Origin: Panorpa germanica | Taxonomy: Eukaryota; Arthropoda; Insecta; Mecoptera; Panorpidae | DNA length: 64,000 bases | Assembly (NCBI GenBank): GCA_963678705.1 | Contig: CAVMBN010000176.1 | Span: 1-64,000 of the forward strand | Direction: 5' to 3' | Shown here: piece by piece, positions 1 to 11,400 of the stretch | Position numbering within the stretch: the stretch's first letter is position 1 | How the letters are laid out: the number at the start of each line of letters is the position of its first letter | The notes under the pieces: model-generated | What the model saw: the letters and a program-made list of their open reading frames with translations, nothing else | What the model was told of the DNA's origin: nothing | The model's database searches: none | Translations under genes and position numbers: made by a program

Positions 1-1090
1 TACAGTAAGTGCAAGAATATGGTTTTAAACCTAAATGTGTGTTTTTATGTCGCTTTAATTCAGACGATCCGCCAAACGTTTTATTACATTCATTACAAGA
101 AAATGTTTTTATACCTAAATGTATGTTTTTATGACGTTTTAAATCTGACGATCCGCTAAACGTTTTATTACATACGTTACAAGCAAATAATTTTAATCCT
201 AAATGCCTATTAATATGTTGTTTTAAATGAATTTCTTGACTGAATGTTTTATTACATTCATTGCAAGTGATAGGTTTTAAACCTAAATGTGCCTTTTTAT
301 GTCGTTGTAATTGTTGGGATTGACTAAACGCTTTATTACATTCATCGCAAGAAAATGGTTTTAAACCTAAGTGTGTGTTTTTATGTCGTTTTAACTCTGA
401 CGATCTACTAAATGTTTTATTACAGTCAAGAAAATGGTCTTAAACCTAAATGTGTGTTTTTATGTCGTTTCAATTCTGACGATCTGCTAAACATTTTATT
501 ACATTCGTTACAAGGAAATTGTTTTAAACCTAAATGTGTCTTCATATGGTCTTTTAGTTCTGACGATATTTTGAAACCTAAGTCTGTGTTCTTATGTAGA
601 ATAAACTCTTGCGATTGAATAAATGTTTTATTACATTTATCGCAATACAAAGGTTTTAAACCTAAATATGTGTTTTCATGTTGATTCAAGGACGAAGAGT
701 ATTCAAACATTTTATTGCATTCATTACAGGACCGTACTTTTTTTCTTGAATGTACTCTGAAGTGTTTTATGAATTCTGGACTATTGTCGAACGATTTGTT
801 ACATACTTCACAGATATAAGGCTTCAGTGCATTATTTTGTTGTTCGGAAACAGGTAAATCAAAATTTTGCTCTAATTTATTGTCCTGTGGCAAAATTGCA
901 ACCTCCTCTGAACTGTTAATTGGCTCTTCTTTAAAGTTTGTCTTTATTTCATCACACAGCAATGCTACTTTGGTAACTTGTTCTTCCTTTACTTCCAATG
1001 TTAAATCTTCGTTAATATTTTCTGTTTCCATTGATCCATTTGGTCTTATTTCTTTTTCCAATTTTATTTGCTTTGTTTGTAATTCTCCAT
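1..1090 (-). pseudogene. Decayed C2H2 zinc-finger gene, partial
   Basis: Reading leftward from an ATG at 1090 gives MENYKQ, which matches the start of the intact paralogues (MEDYK/MEEYK). A one-base deletion near 1070 then shifts the frame. In the new frame the family N-terminus continues with METENINEDLTLEVKEE and IKTNFKEEPINSSEE. A first finger (YICEVCNKSF) follows. Later fingers are damaged: the last zinc ligand is replaced in HENTY and HKNTD, and an in-frame deletion of about 36 bases near 570 removes the Cys half of one finger. A second frameshift near 426, about five bases missing between the TTTTCTTG and TGTAATAAAAC blocks, ends the frame. About five further fingers are readable in another frame from 425 to base 1, so the locus runs off the window. 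Two frameshifts plus lost ligands make a pseudogene the best call; the true 3' end is not visible. Confidence 0.8.
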
Positions 1091-1612
1091 TTTAATGTAA
1101 AAAGTTCACTAAAAACGAAAACTAATGTTACTAAAAAATTTAAAGAAAATGGTTTGACAGTTGTTAAATAACTACTTGCATACTGACATAAAACATAATA
1201 ATGCAGCATTTTTGTTTTACAATTTTCGTATTCAATAATTGATATGCGTGTACTACACCTATATTAAAAGCACAATAAAACACCAGAAAATTATAGAATT
1301 ATATTATTTTAATTTTAAGAGCCGAAGGTTCACTATATAAATACGAATATAAAAATATGTACTAACCTAAAACTAAGTAACAAAAATATTTACTAAAATC
1401 TCAATTAAAGATTGTCGTTTATTAATCAAAACTTGATACTTCTAGAAATACTTTACAACATTAGAGATTAAATTGAATACAATGAGCAATCTATATTTAA
1501 AAGTTTGACGTATTTAAGTGCTTAGTCAGCAGACATTTTGTGCTCTTAGGCCCTCCGCACACGAGGCGACTGGATGCAAAGCTTAGTTCCGAATACGCCC
1601 AAACTGAATGAG
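1091..1612. other. Intergenic, nothing recognised
   Basis: AT-rich spacer upstream of the decayed minus-strand gene. I see no ORF with family similarity, no RNA gene and no repeat shared with the rest of the window. Confidence 0.5.
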
Positions 1613-2248
1613 AATGGGCTTGTGTCCTATGTCTTAATTTCTATAAAAGTGTACTATATATTGATAAAGTGGGTTACTAGAACCTCAAATGTTCAATTAC
1701 TTTTTAATAACGCCTTATATGTTAGGAGATATTAACAATTAAAAAAGTCATTTTGTCTCTTTAATTATTAAAGGGATTCAACGTTGTACATATTCCAAGT
1801 GCATGTGACATCACAATCCTTGTGTAAGGTTACCAACCTTACAGCTCATAAATCTCTGCTATATGTATTTATATATCAAAATATCATATAATATTTACAC
1901 CTATTTCAAGGAACAACAAACTTTCAATATTCTGTCTGTCTTAGCAGGGTCAAATAAAATAAAAACTTATTTAATTATTTGATTTAATTATTTGACCACC
2001 AACAGCTACAAAACATTACCACAGCACTGACCTACTCAACAAATAACTGACGTTAAAATGCATTTCATGTCATACAAATATGGGCGACCATTTTTAGCGC
2101 TAAAACTACAATTCAAATTTTTAATTGCTGTATCTCCTTCAACATTTAGATATTTAATAAAATAGACACGCCAATACAGATTTATTAACATCAATTTCAA
2201 TCAACAATTGAAAAATCGACCACTAAAAAATGAGGACACAAGCCCATT
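1613..2248. mobile_element. TIR element, copy 1 (AATGGGCTTGTGTCCT ends)
   Basis: The left end AATGGGCTTGTGTCCT and the right end AGGACACAAGCCCATT are perfect reverse complements of 16 bases. The interior matches, in opposite orientation, the element at 21616-22696 and the truncated piece at 18826-19070. No coding capacity is visible, so this is a non-autonomous DNA element. The right end is locally duplicated: a block of about 38 bases containing CGACCACTAAAAAATGAGGA recurs at 2249-2287 with ends AAGCTCATT. No convincing target-site duplication could be assigned. Confidence 0.75.
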
Positions 2249-2287
2249 GAAAATCGACCACTAAAAAATGAGGACATAAGCTCATTA

Positions 2288-2905
2288 AAATAATTTGTAC
2301 GTGATTGTACCTCTATGTTTTCAATGAGCTGTCAAAATAAAATTATATCAGTATGACCAATGAGCAGTGTTAATTCAGTTATGAAATAAAGCTAAGCAGG
2401 AACCGTTAAATTATGATATAGTTTCGAAAAATAAGTACAATCATAAAATTACAATATTAATAAAATTTATTTATTTAAGTGAGTTTGTACTACATATTAT
2501 TATTATTTTATACTATAAATTTTTAAGTATAAAATAAAGGATTTCTTGCAAGAAATACTGCGTACTAACAGTATTTATGTTGACAGCACATAAATTCTTA
2601 CATTTTAACAGTTCTTTTAAGGGATAGCACAAAACTACAACTTAAGTCTTATTTAGTTAAGTTTGTGCGATAAGAAACTGCATCGGATAACTGAGTACAC
2701 TGTGTTATTTGGTACGTAATGACATTTCAAGTTTTTATTATTTGCTGTTTATTCCTTTGTTAATCTTAATTTTTTGTTTCTTAATTTTACTATAATGAAC
2801 CAATAATGTTTATTTAAATCAGCAAATTATTAAAAATTTATTTATTTATTTTCATTATGTTTTACGAAGCATTAATTTATCATAGTAAAGTTTTTCTATT
2901 ATTTT
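2288..2905. other. Intergenic, nothing recognised
   Basis: Very AT-rich spacer between the TIR element and the first intact zinc-finger gene. No supported feature. Confidence 0.5.
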
Positions 2906-2925
2906 GACTTAACCTCACTTATTTT
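2906..2925 (+). promoter_or_regulatory. Shared upstream element CTTAACCTCACTTATT
   Basis: The block around CTTAACCTCACTTATT lies about 128 bases before the ATG at 3034. Near-identical blocks precede the ATGs at 4742 (CATAACCTCATTTATT) and 23369 (CTTAACCTCACTTATT). Conservation among paralogues suggests a shared promoter or 5'UTR segment, but it could simply be undiverged duplicate sequence. Confidence 0.4.
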
Positions 2926-3033
2926 CATTTCGTTTTATTTATTCTTCACTAATGGTTTTTACAGGGTGCTCATTTTCTCGTATAGATAAAATTTATTTTT
3001 ATTTTTAGATAACTTTAAAATTGTTACATTAAA

Positions 3034-4047
3034 ATGGAGGATTATAAACCACAGATTATAAAACTAGAAAATGAGTTGGAGTTGAATGAACCCATGGAAA
3101 CTGGAAATATAAACGAAGATATGAAAATAGAAATAAAAGAAGAAATTATTGTAAAAGAATCAACGCAATGTGCTGAAATAAAATCAGAAATTAAAGAAGA
3201 ACCCGTCGATAGATCAGAGGAAGCTGCAGGTATATCACAGCTGACAGACTACTTTATTAAATTGGAATCCGATGTTGATTCATCCCATTTGCTCAGTGAT
3301 AATAGCAATGATGTGCCCCTAGACTCAACTGAGATTCAGCAACAGTTAGGTGTAGCACCTACTTGCAAAAGACATGCGGATTCTGCAACTGAGAAACTCA
3401 TTGACCCGTTGACTACTGAACAACATCAACAAAGTAAAAAATATAAAACTACGGTGAAGCCTTATATCTGTGATGTATGTAACAAATCGTTTGAGAATAA
3501 GGTAGAAATTATCAAACATTTGTGTATGCATTCAATAAAGAAAATACATTCTTGTAATGAGTGTAACAAAACGTTTAAATACCCATCTGATTTAAAACGG
3601 CATAACAACACACATTTAGCTATAAAACCATTTTCTTGTGATGTCTGTCGTAAAACGTTGAGTCATTCATCACATTTAAAAGAGCATAAGAACACACATT
3701 TAGCTTTAAAGCCATTTTCTTGTAACGAATGTAATAAAACATTTACTACTTCATCTAATTTAAAAGTACATAAAAACCTACATTTAGGTTCATTTTCTTG
3801 TGATGTCTGTCATAAAACGTTTAGTCAGTTATCACATTTAAAAGAGCATAAGAACACACATTTAGCTTTAAAACCATTTTCTTGTAACGAATGTTATAAA
3901 ACATTTACTACTTCATCTAATTTAAAACAACATAAAAACACACATTTAGGTATAAAACCATTTCCTTGCGATAAATGTGATAAACGTTTCACAACGGCTG
4001 GTGCTTTAAAACGGCATCAAAAGAAACATTTAGATAAAACTGTCTAG
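3034..4047 (+). CDS. C2H2 zinc-finger protein, 7 fingers
   Basis: An intact 337-residue single-exon protein, presumably a nuclear DNA-binding regulator. Residues 1-140 form an acidic N-terminus with the family blocks MEDYKPQIIKLE, METGNINEDM, EIKEE, EIKEEPVDRSEEAA and DYFIKLES; the IKLE/IKEE blocks fit the SUMO consensus psi-K-x-E. Seven C2H2 fingers span about residues 144-333. Finger 1 (YICDVCNKSF, ending HLCMH) is distinct from the 28-residue fingers that follow. Fingers 3-4 and 5-6 are near-duplicates of one two-finger module (SHLKEH then TTSSNLK). The linker is HLALKPF rather than the classical TGEKP, and is shortened between fingers 4 and 5 (HLGSFSC). The start is chosen by alignment with the other family starts. 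No targets can be inferred. This is the paralogue in the window closest to the HLALKP fingers of the distal array. Confidence 0.9.
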   Translation: MEDYKPQIIKLENELELNEPMETGNINEDMKIEIKEEIIVKESTQCAEIKSEIKEEPVDRSEEAAGISQLTDYFIKLESDVDSSHLLSDNSNDVPLDSTEIQQQLGVAPTCKRHADSATEKLIDPLTTEQHQQSKKYKTTVKPYICDVCNKSFENKVEIIKHLCMHSIKKIHSCNECNKTFKYPSDLKRHNNTHLAIKPFSCDVCRKTLSHSSHLKEHKNTHLALKPFSCNECNKTFTTSSNLKVHKNLHLGSFSCDVCHKTFSQLSHLKEHKNTHLALKPFSCNECYKTFTTSSNLKQHKNTHLGIKPFPCDKCDKRFTTAGALKRHQKKHLDKTV

Positions 4048-4137
4048 GTGTGTTCGCACGGTTGACTAAATCGTGTTTTGATTTTCTAACCTAATTTTAA
4101 TTTGTCTTCGTTGGAGTTTTACTATAGAGGAATGTTT

Positions 4138-4143
4138 AATAAA
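4138..4143 (+). promoter_or_regulatory. Candidate polyadenylation signal AATAAA
   Basis: AATAAA lies about 90 bases after the stop at 4047. Such hexamers are frequent by chance in DNA this AT-rich, so position is the main support. Confidence 0.35.
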
Positions 4144-4344
4144 TATGACGTCCTTATAATATTAAAAGCAACTTTTTGTTCCCTTTAGTTCGATTTAATA
4201 TAGAAATTTATTTTTAAAATATTGTAAAATATTTCATTTTTAAATATATAACAAATATTGGTAATTATTGGGTATAGTCACACCTGTTATTTTTAATCTT
4301 ATAATTAAACTACTACATTTTTGTATGTTATATAGCGGTTGTAG

Positions 4345-4475
4345 TATACTTAAAACAAGTACAAATCACTACGTAACATTCATTATACCACGTTTTATTT
4401 AGAAGAAGACAATATTAACGGTTAAAGTTGAAATATCCAAATTGAGGTTAGAAATAAAATGACATTTTTTTACAA
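4345..4475. repeat. Partial inverted copy of the foldback element
   Basis: From GTATACTTAAAACAAGTACAAA through TTTTATTTAG, GACAATATTAA and GAGGTTAGAAATAAAATGAC, this stretch aligns with the reverse complement of about 19380-19505, the interior of the foldback element at 19171-19575. The outer arms seen there are not recognisable here. The rest of the 4048-4741 interval holds nothing else I can support. Confidence 0.6.
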
Positions 4476-4583
4476 CATTTTTTACAACATTATTCATAGT
4501 ACCTTGCTTTATACTTGAGGTTTATTTATTTTGTATGAATTTTATAAAATAACAAATTATTACAACAAAGGTTTTACATTAAT

Positions 4584-4605
4584 TCAACATAACCTCATTT
4601 ATTTA
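4584..4605 (+). promoter_or_regulatory. Shared upstream element, second copy
   Basis: TTCAACATAACCTCATTTATTT lies about 158 bases before the ATG at 4742. It matches the blocks upstream of 3034 and 23369 with two or three substitutions. It may be a regulatory or 5'UTR segment, or duplicated sequence that has not yet diverged. Confidence 0.4.
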
Positions 4606-4741
4606 CCAATGCTTCAATCGAATGATTTTGTTTTTCTATTATTTATTTTTTAAATTTTCTATAGACTGGTTCCCCATATTTACTTCGAATAGTAATAAAT
4701 TGCCAATTAGTTTCAGAGAAGGATAAAACTGTTGTAATAAA

Positions 4742-5890
4742 ATGGAGGATTATAAATCACAGAACATAAAACTGGAAATTGACGTAGAGGAAAAACCAAT
4801 GGAAACAGGAAATATAAACGAAGATATAAACATGGAAATAAAGGAAGAACGTGTGGTCAAAGATATAGAGTCATGTGATGAAATTAAGAAAGAACCAGAC
4901 AGTCCAGAGGAAAATGCAATTTTACCACGGGACAATCAGTACTTCATTAAACTTGAGCCCTGTCATGAGCCCTCTGATTATTGCAATGATATGTTCCTGG
5001 ATGGAACTAAATTACAGGAACACCTGGATGCACCACCTAGTTGTGGGGAACATGAGAAGTCCACAGTTGAAAAACTAGCCGATCCTCTGAATAACGAACA
5101 ACTGCAAAGTGGAAAATTAAAATCGAAGCTGAAACATTTTATTTGTGATGTATGTAACAAATCGTTTGTAGACAAGGTGGATATTATAAAACATATGCGG
5201 GTGCATTCAACAAAGAATTGGTATTCTTGTAATGAGTGTACTAAAACATTTAAATATCCATCATTTTTAAAGCAACATAAGAACACACATTTAGGTGTGA
5301 AACCATTTTCTTGCGACGACTGTGATAAAACGTTTAGTTCTTCATCACAACTAAAAGTACATAAAAACACACATTTAGGTGTGAAACCATTTTCTTGCAA
5401 CGAGTGTAATAAAACGTTTAATCGATTATCTAATTTAAAAGTACATAAAAACACACATTTAGATTTGAAACCATTTTCTTGCGATAAATGTAATAAAACT
5501 TTTAGTCATTCGTATAGTTTAAAACAACATAAAAACAGACATTTAGGCTTATTTTGTTGCATAGAATGTAATAAGACGTTAAATAGTTTATCACATTTAA
5601 AAGAGCATAAGAACACACATTTAGGTGTAAAACCATTTTCTTGTGACGTATGTAGTAAAACGTTCAGCCAATCATCACATTTAAAAGAGCATAAGAACAC
5701 ACATTTAGGTGTAAAACCATTTTCTTCTGATGAATGTAGTAAATCGTTTGGTCGATTATCGACTTTAAAGCGACATAAAGACTCGCATTCTGGATTAAAG
5801 CCATTTTGTTGCACTGTATGTAATAAATGTTTCACACAATCTAGTACTTTAAAACAACATCAAAAAGCTCATTTAGTTTCAAGTATCTAG
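4742..5890 (+). CDS. C2H2 zinc-finger protein, 9 fingers
   Basis: An intact 382-residue paralogue of the gene just upstream, same strand, 694 bases apart. It has the same acidic N-terminus: MEDYKSQNIKLE, METGNINEDI, EIKEE, IKKEPDSPEE, YFIKLEP. Residues 48-55 (IKKEPDSP) exactly fit the phosphorylation-dependent SUMO motif psi-K-x-E-x-x-S-P. Fingers run from about residue 133 to 376. Finger 1 is the family-specific YxCDVCNKSF type and eight further fingers follow. Finger 8 reads FSSDEC, having lost its first zinc-binding Cys, so it probably does not fold as a classical finger. Linkers are mostly HLGVKPF, with one short form (HLGLFCC) between fingers 5 and 6. The role is inferred as nuclear, sequence-specific DNA binding; the target is unknown. 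Confidence 0.9.
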   Translation: MEDYKSQNIKLEIDVEEKPMETGNINEDINMEIKEERVVKDIESCDEIKKEPDSPEENAILPRDNQYFIKLEPCHEPSDYCNDMFLDGTKLQEHLDAPPSCGEHEKSTVEKLADPLNNEQLQSGKLKSKLKHFICDVCNKSFVDKVDIIKHMRVHSTKNWYSCNECTKTFKYPSFLKQHKNTHLGVKPFSCDDCDKTFSSSSQLKVHKNTHLGVKPFSCNECNKTFNRLSNLKVHKNTHLDLKPFSCDKCNKTFSHSYSLKQHKNRHLGLFCCIECNKTLNSLSHLKEHKNTHLGVKPFSCDVCSKTFSQSSHLKEHKNTHLGVKPFSSDECSKSFGRLSTLKRHKDSHSGLKPFCCTVCNKCFTQSSTLKQHQKAHLVSSI

Positions 5891-7689
5891 TTGTGTTCTG
5901 ACGCTTGGGAAATTTAGGTTTGCATTTCCTAAACTAACTTTCATTTATATTTTCAGGATTTTTACGATGTAACAGTTCTTTCATAGATAATAAGATTAAT
6001 ATGACGAAAGCAATTTGTTTTACTCTTGTTATATTTCATATTAAAATATGTTCACTTTTAATTTTTTGGTAGTGCTAATTCAAAGATCCTCCGTCAATAG
6101 ACAAACAATTATTTAAGGTACTTGTCAATACGCATTTGCATCACATTTTCATGCATTATTACAAAGATATGCCACAATATTTAGTATATATATATATTTT
6201 TCATTTTATAAACAATTTTCAGATTAAAGTTAAAAGGTACAACAAGAAGTATATAAATTTTTACGTCAATAAGTTAAAACATCTTTCCAAGACAATTTAT
6301 TCGGCATCCTGACTACGCATAACCATTTAACTCAAAACGTCAAGAATTTATTAATATAGATTTGGGTTTAAAGGTAAATACAATTTGATGTTTACTATTG
6401 ATTTTGTGCAATTAACAATTTAAGCTCTTACGAATGTTTGCATTAGAGTCTTCGCACATCTATGTCTTCTCAAAATCTATGTGTTTTTATGAACAGAATT
6501 AAAAATTTACTTAAACCGACAATAACAGCGCACAACATATTCTCTGCCTGACGAAGCAAACACAACAATAAATCGATAGTTTCGCATGTGTGATTTTCTA
6601 GCGTAAAAAACTGTGTACAAAAAGTATAAGAATGAACTATTTGTCATGTAAATTATGTAGCAACTCGTTTTTGAAATAGTAAAATTATGTTTAGAAACAG
6701 TGAAAAAGTAAAACTTGAAATGAAAATATTGTTTATGTCATTGTAAATATCCTTAAATTAAAGAAATAATTCAGATATTATATAAATAGTTTTATTTATA
6801 TTTAAATGTCACTTTTATAATTTCAACAGGAAACTTATTAGTAACATTACTGACCCAAGTAAGGGTTGTTGTTTACACACAAGTTACTTAGTGTTTCTAT
6901 CTGCGAACCTCGGGATTGCAGCCTCTCAAGGTTTATGCAATTGTTGGCCAAGTGGTTACAGGGGGTAGGGGACAAAATTTACCGTTGCTTCATGTTGATA
7001 ACGGTGTGCCTCCATCTCATTAAAAGTAAAATTGTCACAAAATAAATTTAAAGTTCATACAATGTGTAAGTTGATAAAAATTATTTTACTGATTTATTAA
7101 ATACCGCCCTATAAATTAATTAATTAGATATCATTAACCCTCAATGTCAACACTATATTTTTCGAGTCATGGTGTCTTTGAGGGAATAGTTAAGTTTTCT
7201 AAGCTCTCAAAAATTCTGGATTACTTCTTGAAGTGTCTACTATATGTTCCAGAAGTTGCCAAAGTATAAAGTTTAAAACCGTTGTTAAAAAAAATTCACA
7301 AATAGTGAAAAACGCGGAAAAAACGAAATATTGTAAAAAAATTCATAACTTTATAACAAACAAATGTTAAGGAAAACGGTTGTAGGCTTTTGTATCTTAG
7401 ATTATAAGCTGGAAGGAATGTAGTGCCTTTGGTGTGGAGAAGTTGAATTATTTGTGCACCTGAAAGTGGAGAATATGTTATGGATTCAGGCATGTCATAA
7501 TAAACGGAACGGTGATTATTCGGCACAAAATAAGTTTTTATTGATGAAAATACAATAGTTATGAAATAATAATTAATATTAGGTAATAATAATTAGTGTC
7601 AAAAAGAGAATTTACGGTGCGTAACCGCTGAATTATCATCCATCTTCAAAAACTTATTGTAGTAAAAAGTTGAACTATTAAAAAAAAAT
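5891..7689. other. Intergenic, nothing recognised
   Basis: AT-rich spacer between the second zinc-finger gene and the mobile-element nest. There is a short (TA)n run near 6190. A weak tRNA-like patch near 6900-6965 was considered and rejected. No gene is supported. Confidence 0.5.
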
Positions 7690-8276
7690 TCTATATATCC
7701 TAGATTATAATGTTCCAACTGTATGTTTATATTCTTATATGTTTGGTACTGAATTTGGTATGGCAGCGCGAAAACGGCTCCATCAATGTTTTTGGAAATT
7801 TCTTATTTCGTAGAGAAAAAAATTCTTTTTTGGCGTCCCCGGATTTTTCTCTGAATTTCCTGGAAACCCGTAATTATAAAAAAACTGGAAAAAAAGTGAG
7901 CCCTCTTCTGCTGTATTACTTTTAATTCGTAAAAGATAGAAAGTTGAAATTTTGCATGTGTATCAAGGTATTCAATTTGCTGACATTTCTCAAAAATTGA
8001 AAAAGGGAGGGTTGAAGAAATTCGGGGGCCCGGTAGAGAACTTTGGAGAAACTTCATATTCTGGATTCTAGAATAGTTAAGTATATTATTAATAAAAAAA
8101 AATTCAAAATTTTAATTGGGGGCATGGTGGAAGTATTTGCCGAGAGTAAAAATTTTGATAGAAAGTTGAAATTTTGTATATAGGCTAACCTTGGTAACTT
8201 ATTTACGAATCAAAAAAAAATCCCAAATTTTGAAAAAAAATTGGTCAAATAACGCATAAATTGAAAATATTTTTTT

Positions 8277-8445
8277 TGTAGTTTTATTAACTGACAACAA
8301 ATTAACTACTAAATATTTTATATCAATATATAAAATAATAAGAGTAACAAAACCATGTGCTGAAGGCAATTTAATAATTTCAATAATTACACAAAAACAA
8401 AAGCTTATTAATAACAAAGCCTACTGAATATGACAAAATTCAATA
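8277..8445 (-). repeat. Copia 3' LTR
   Basis: This is the left-hand direct repeat, the 3' LTR in the minus-oriented element. It is bounded internally by a purine tract, GAAGGGAAAG on the minus strand (about 8446-8455), the expected polypurine primer. It matches 12582-12745 base for base over its first 148 positions. Confidence 0.85.
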
Positions 8446-8477
8446 CTTTCCCTTCATTTTACAGTTAGGAATTCCTT

Positions 8478-11400
8478 TTATAGGTTATTTTTGATAGCAC
8501 TAAGTCCAAGTTTATTACATAACACTATGTGTCTCGGTCTAGGCAAGGGTTTTGTCAATAAGTCAGCTAATTGATTTTCAGATGAAATTTTCTTCACGTT
8601 GATTTCATCCTCGGTTACAAGTTCCCGAACAAAGAAGTGTCTTACACGTATGTGTTTAGTTCTTTTATGGAACTCCGGGTTTTGTGAAAGTTTCAAAGCT
8701 GCTTCATTATCAATGTAGAGGTCAGGATTACTTTGTAGCTCCACCATATCTGCCATCAGCCTTTTCAGCCACACAGCCTCCTTCGCTGCTTCACTAGCTG
8801 CTACAATCTCAGCTTCTGTGGTTGAGATGGCCACTGATGACTGCCGCTTACTAATCCAGGAAATGCAGCCACCTGCATACATGCTTAACACTCCAGAAGT
8901 GGACCTACCAGTTGTAATGTCTCCTGCATGATCAGCATCACTATAGCATAACAATACTTTTTCACAATTAATTTTATAAATGATTCCACGATCCAAGGTT
9001 CCTTTTATATATCTTAAAATCCTTTTAACCTTCAACCAGTCTTGATAGGTTGGATTTTCTAGTGACCTGGACAATACTCCCACTGCAAAAGCTAAATCAG
9101 GTCTTGATCCAATCATGAGGTACATTAGTGCACCTACAACCTGTCTATATGAATAACCAGCAATGTCATTCATTTCTTTCCCTGCTTCAGTAGTAGTTGA
9201 TGTCTCTAGTGGAGTTAATACAGGTTTGCATTCTTCCATTTTAAGATTTTCTAAAATCCTTTTAGCATAAGAAGATTGACTTAATTTTATTCCATTTTCA
9301 ACATGTTCAATTTCTAATCCCAAATAAAAATCTGCAGGTTTATATGTTATTTTAAATTCATTTTTCAGATTAATTAGAAACTGGTTTAACATTTCTTGAC
9401 TATTTGAAGCCAAAAGTCCGTCATCAACAAATATAGTCAACATAAGTTTTTCATTTCCATTTTTCATTACAAATAAACATGGATCAGCATCACTTTGCTT
9501 AAACCCAAGTTTATACAAAAATTCATTAAAGCGCTGATTCCAGCATCGAGGTGCTTGTTTCAATCCATACAAACTCTTCTGCAGTCTACAAACAAGTGCA
9601 CTACCATCTTTGTAGCCATTAGGTTGCTTCATATAAATATGACTCCCTTCATTATCAATATTTCCATATAGAAATGCAGTAGATATATCAAATTGAGTCA
9701 ATTGCAACTTTTCATCTGCAGCAACACTTATCAGAGCTCTAACTGTACTCATTCTAGCCACTGGGCTGAAGGTTTGATTGTAATCAACATCCTTTTTCTG
9801 CATATACCCTTTTATAACCAATCGGGCTTTAAAACGCTCTATAGATCCATCTGGATTTTTCTTTACTTTGTATACCCATTTACAAGGTATGGGTTTTATA
9901 CCATCAGGCAATTTTTCTAATACCCATGTACGGTTGTCAAATAAGGATTTCATTTCCTGATCCATAGCAAGTTTCCATTCAGAATAGTACTGGCTCTGCA
10001 TAGCCTCTTCATATGTAGTTGGTTCATTATAGTCATTCATTATGGTATCACAAGACATTACAAAATCGGTATATCTTTGAGGTGGTTTCAAAGTACTTCT
10101 GTCACGAAGTCTAGGAACGGTAGATCTTCCAAGATTCTCCAATTCTTCCAATTCATCCTCACCCGATATTTCTTCTTGTGAACTTTTAGAAGACAAATCC
10201 TCATCAGCATCAGGAGGATTTTCACAAATTTCCTTCTGAGGAGGTACAATATTTGCATTTTCTAACAATTTATTTGGTATAACAGTGACTTCACCAACAC
10301 TTGAAGAAAGAGGTCTTTCATTAAATACAACATCACGACTTCGAATGAAAGTACCACTTTTGCACCAAATTCTATAACCATCAGTGTCATAGCCAACAAG
10401 TATACCCTTCAGGGCCTTTTTGTCCATTTTCTTTCTCTTCTGTTTTGGAACATGAGCATAGCAATCTGAACCTATTATTCTCAGATGCTTTATATATGGC
10501 CGTTTCCCATGCCATAACTCGTATGGAGTTTTTTCTAAAATACTAGAAGGTCCAGTTCTATTTAATACATATATGGCAGCATTTACAAATTCTGCCCATA
10601 AGAACTGTGGTAAATTATTCCTTGAATGCATCATGGCTCGGGCAGTCTCCACGACAGTGCGATTCTCCCTCTCACAGGGATTTTGCTGTGGTGTATATGG
10701 CATAGTCAATCTTTGGGTAATCCCCTTCTCTTGTAATATTTTTCTTACCACATTACTATCGTATTCCCCTCCATTGTCACTCAAAATAACTCTTACACGG
10801 TGACCAGCATTTTCCGATGCAGCAAGCATTAATTTTAATTTTTCAGATACTTCAGATTTCTCTCTCATAAAGTATATAAATCTAAATCTAGAGAATTCAT
10901 CTTTAAATATCACATAATATTTAAATCCAGATTTAGATGATTCAAAAGGACCACATACGTCACTAGATATTAGCATACCTGGTTTATCAGGTTTATCTCT
11001 GGTTCCAAATTTTCTTCTATGAGTTTTACCGTATACACAGCCTTCACACAGCTCAGTGTCCAGTTTTACCTCAATCCCAAGTTCTCTTTTAATTGTGGCT
11101 TTCACATGCCGTTTATTTTGATGTCCCATCCTTTCATGGTACAGTTGCAAAATATCATTACTATTCACAGTATTTACAGACACTTGAGGAAAAACAATTC
11201 TCATGTCTAGTTTATATAGACCACCAGGGTGATTTCTACTCCCAAACAGCATAAGCTTCCCATTTATTTTAAATTGGCAACCAGCAACATTGGAAACAAA
11301 TTCACTATTTATTTGTTTGTCATGAGCAGCTAGAGTAGAAAACAGATTTTTCTTAATATCAGGGACGTACCACACATCTGTTAAAGTTAGGTTGTTCCAT

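Noticed and set aside
412-618. Plus-strand open frame with repeated FLCRFNSDD-like peptides (similar frames at 4978-5454, 5506-5835, 17823-18287, 19854-20381)
   Set aside because: These are antisense shadows of zinc-finger coding sequence on the other strand; the repetition mirrors the 84-bp finger period.
6900-6965. Possible tRNA or SINE (GGCCAAGTGGTT and GAGGTTCGCAG motifs)
   Set aside because: The A-box-like motif and B-box-like motif lie on opposite strands or match too poorly, and no cloverleaf can be drawn.
7296-8417. Short open frames of 60-84 codons around the start of the Helitron-like repeat
   Set aside because: They are low-complexity, AT-rich, not conserved between repeat copies, and have no recognisable domain.
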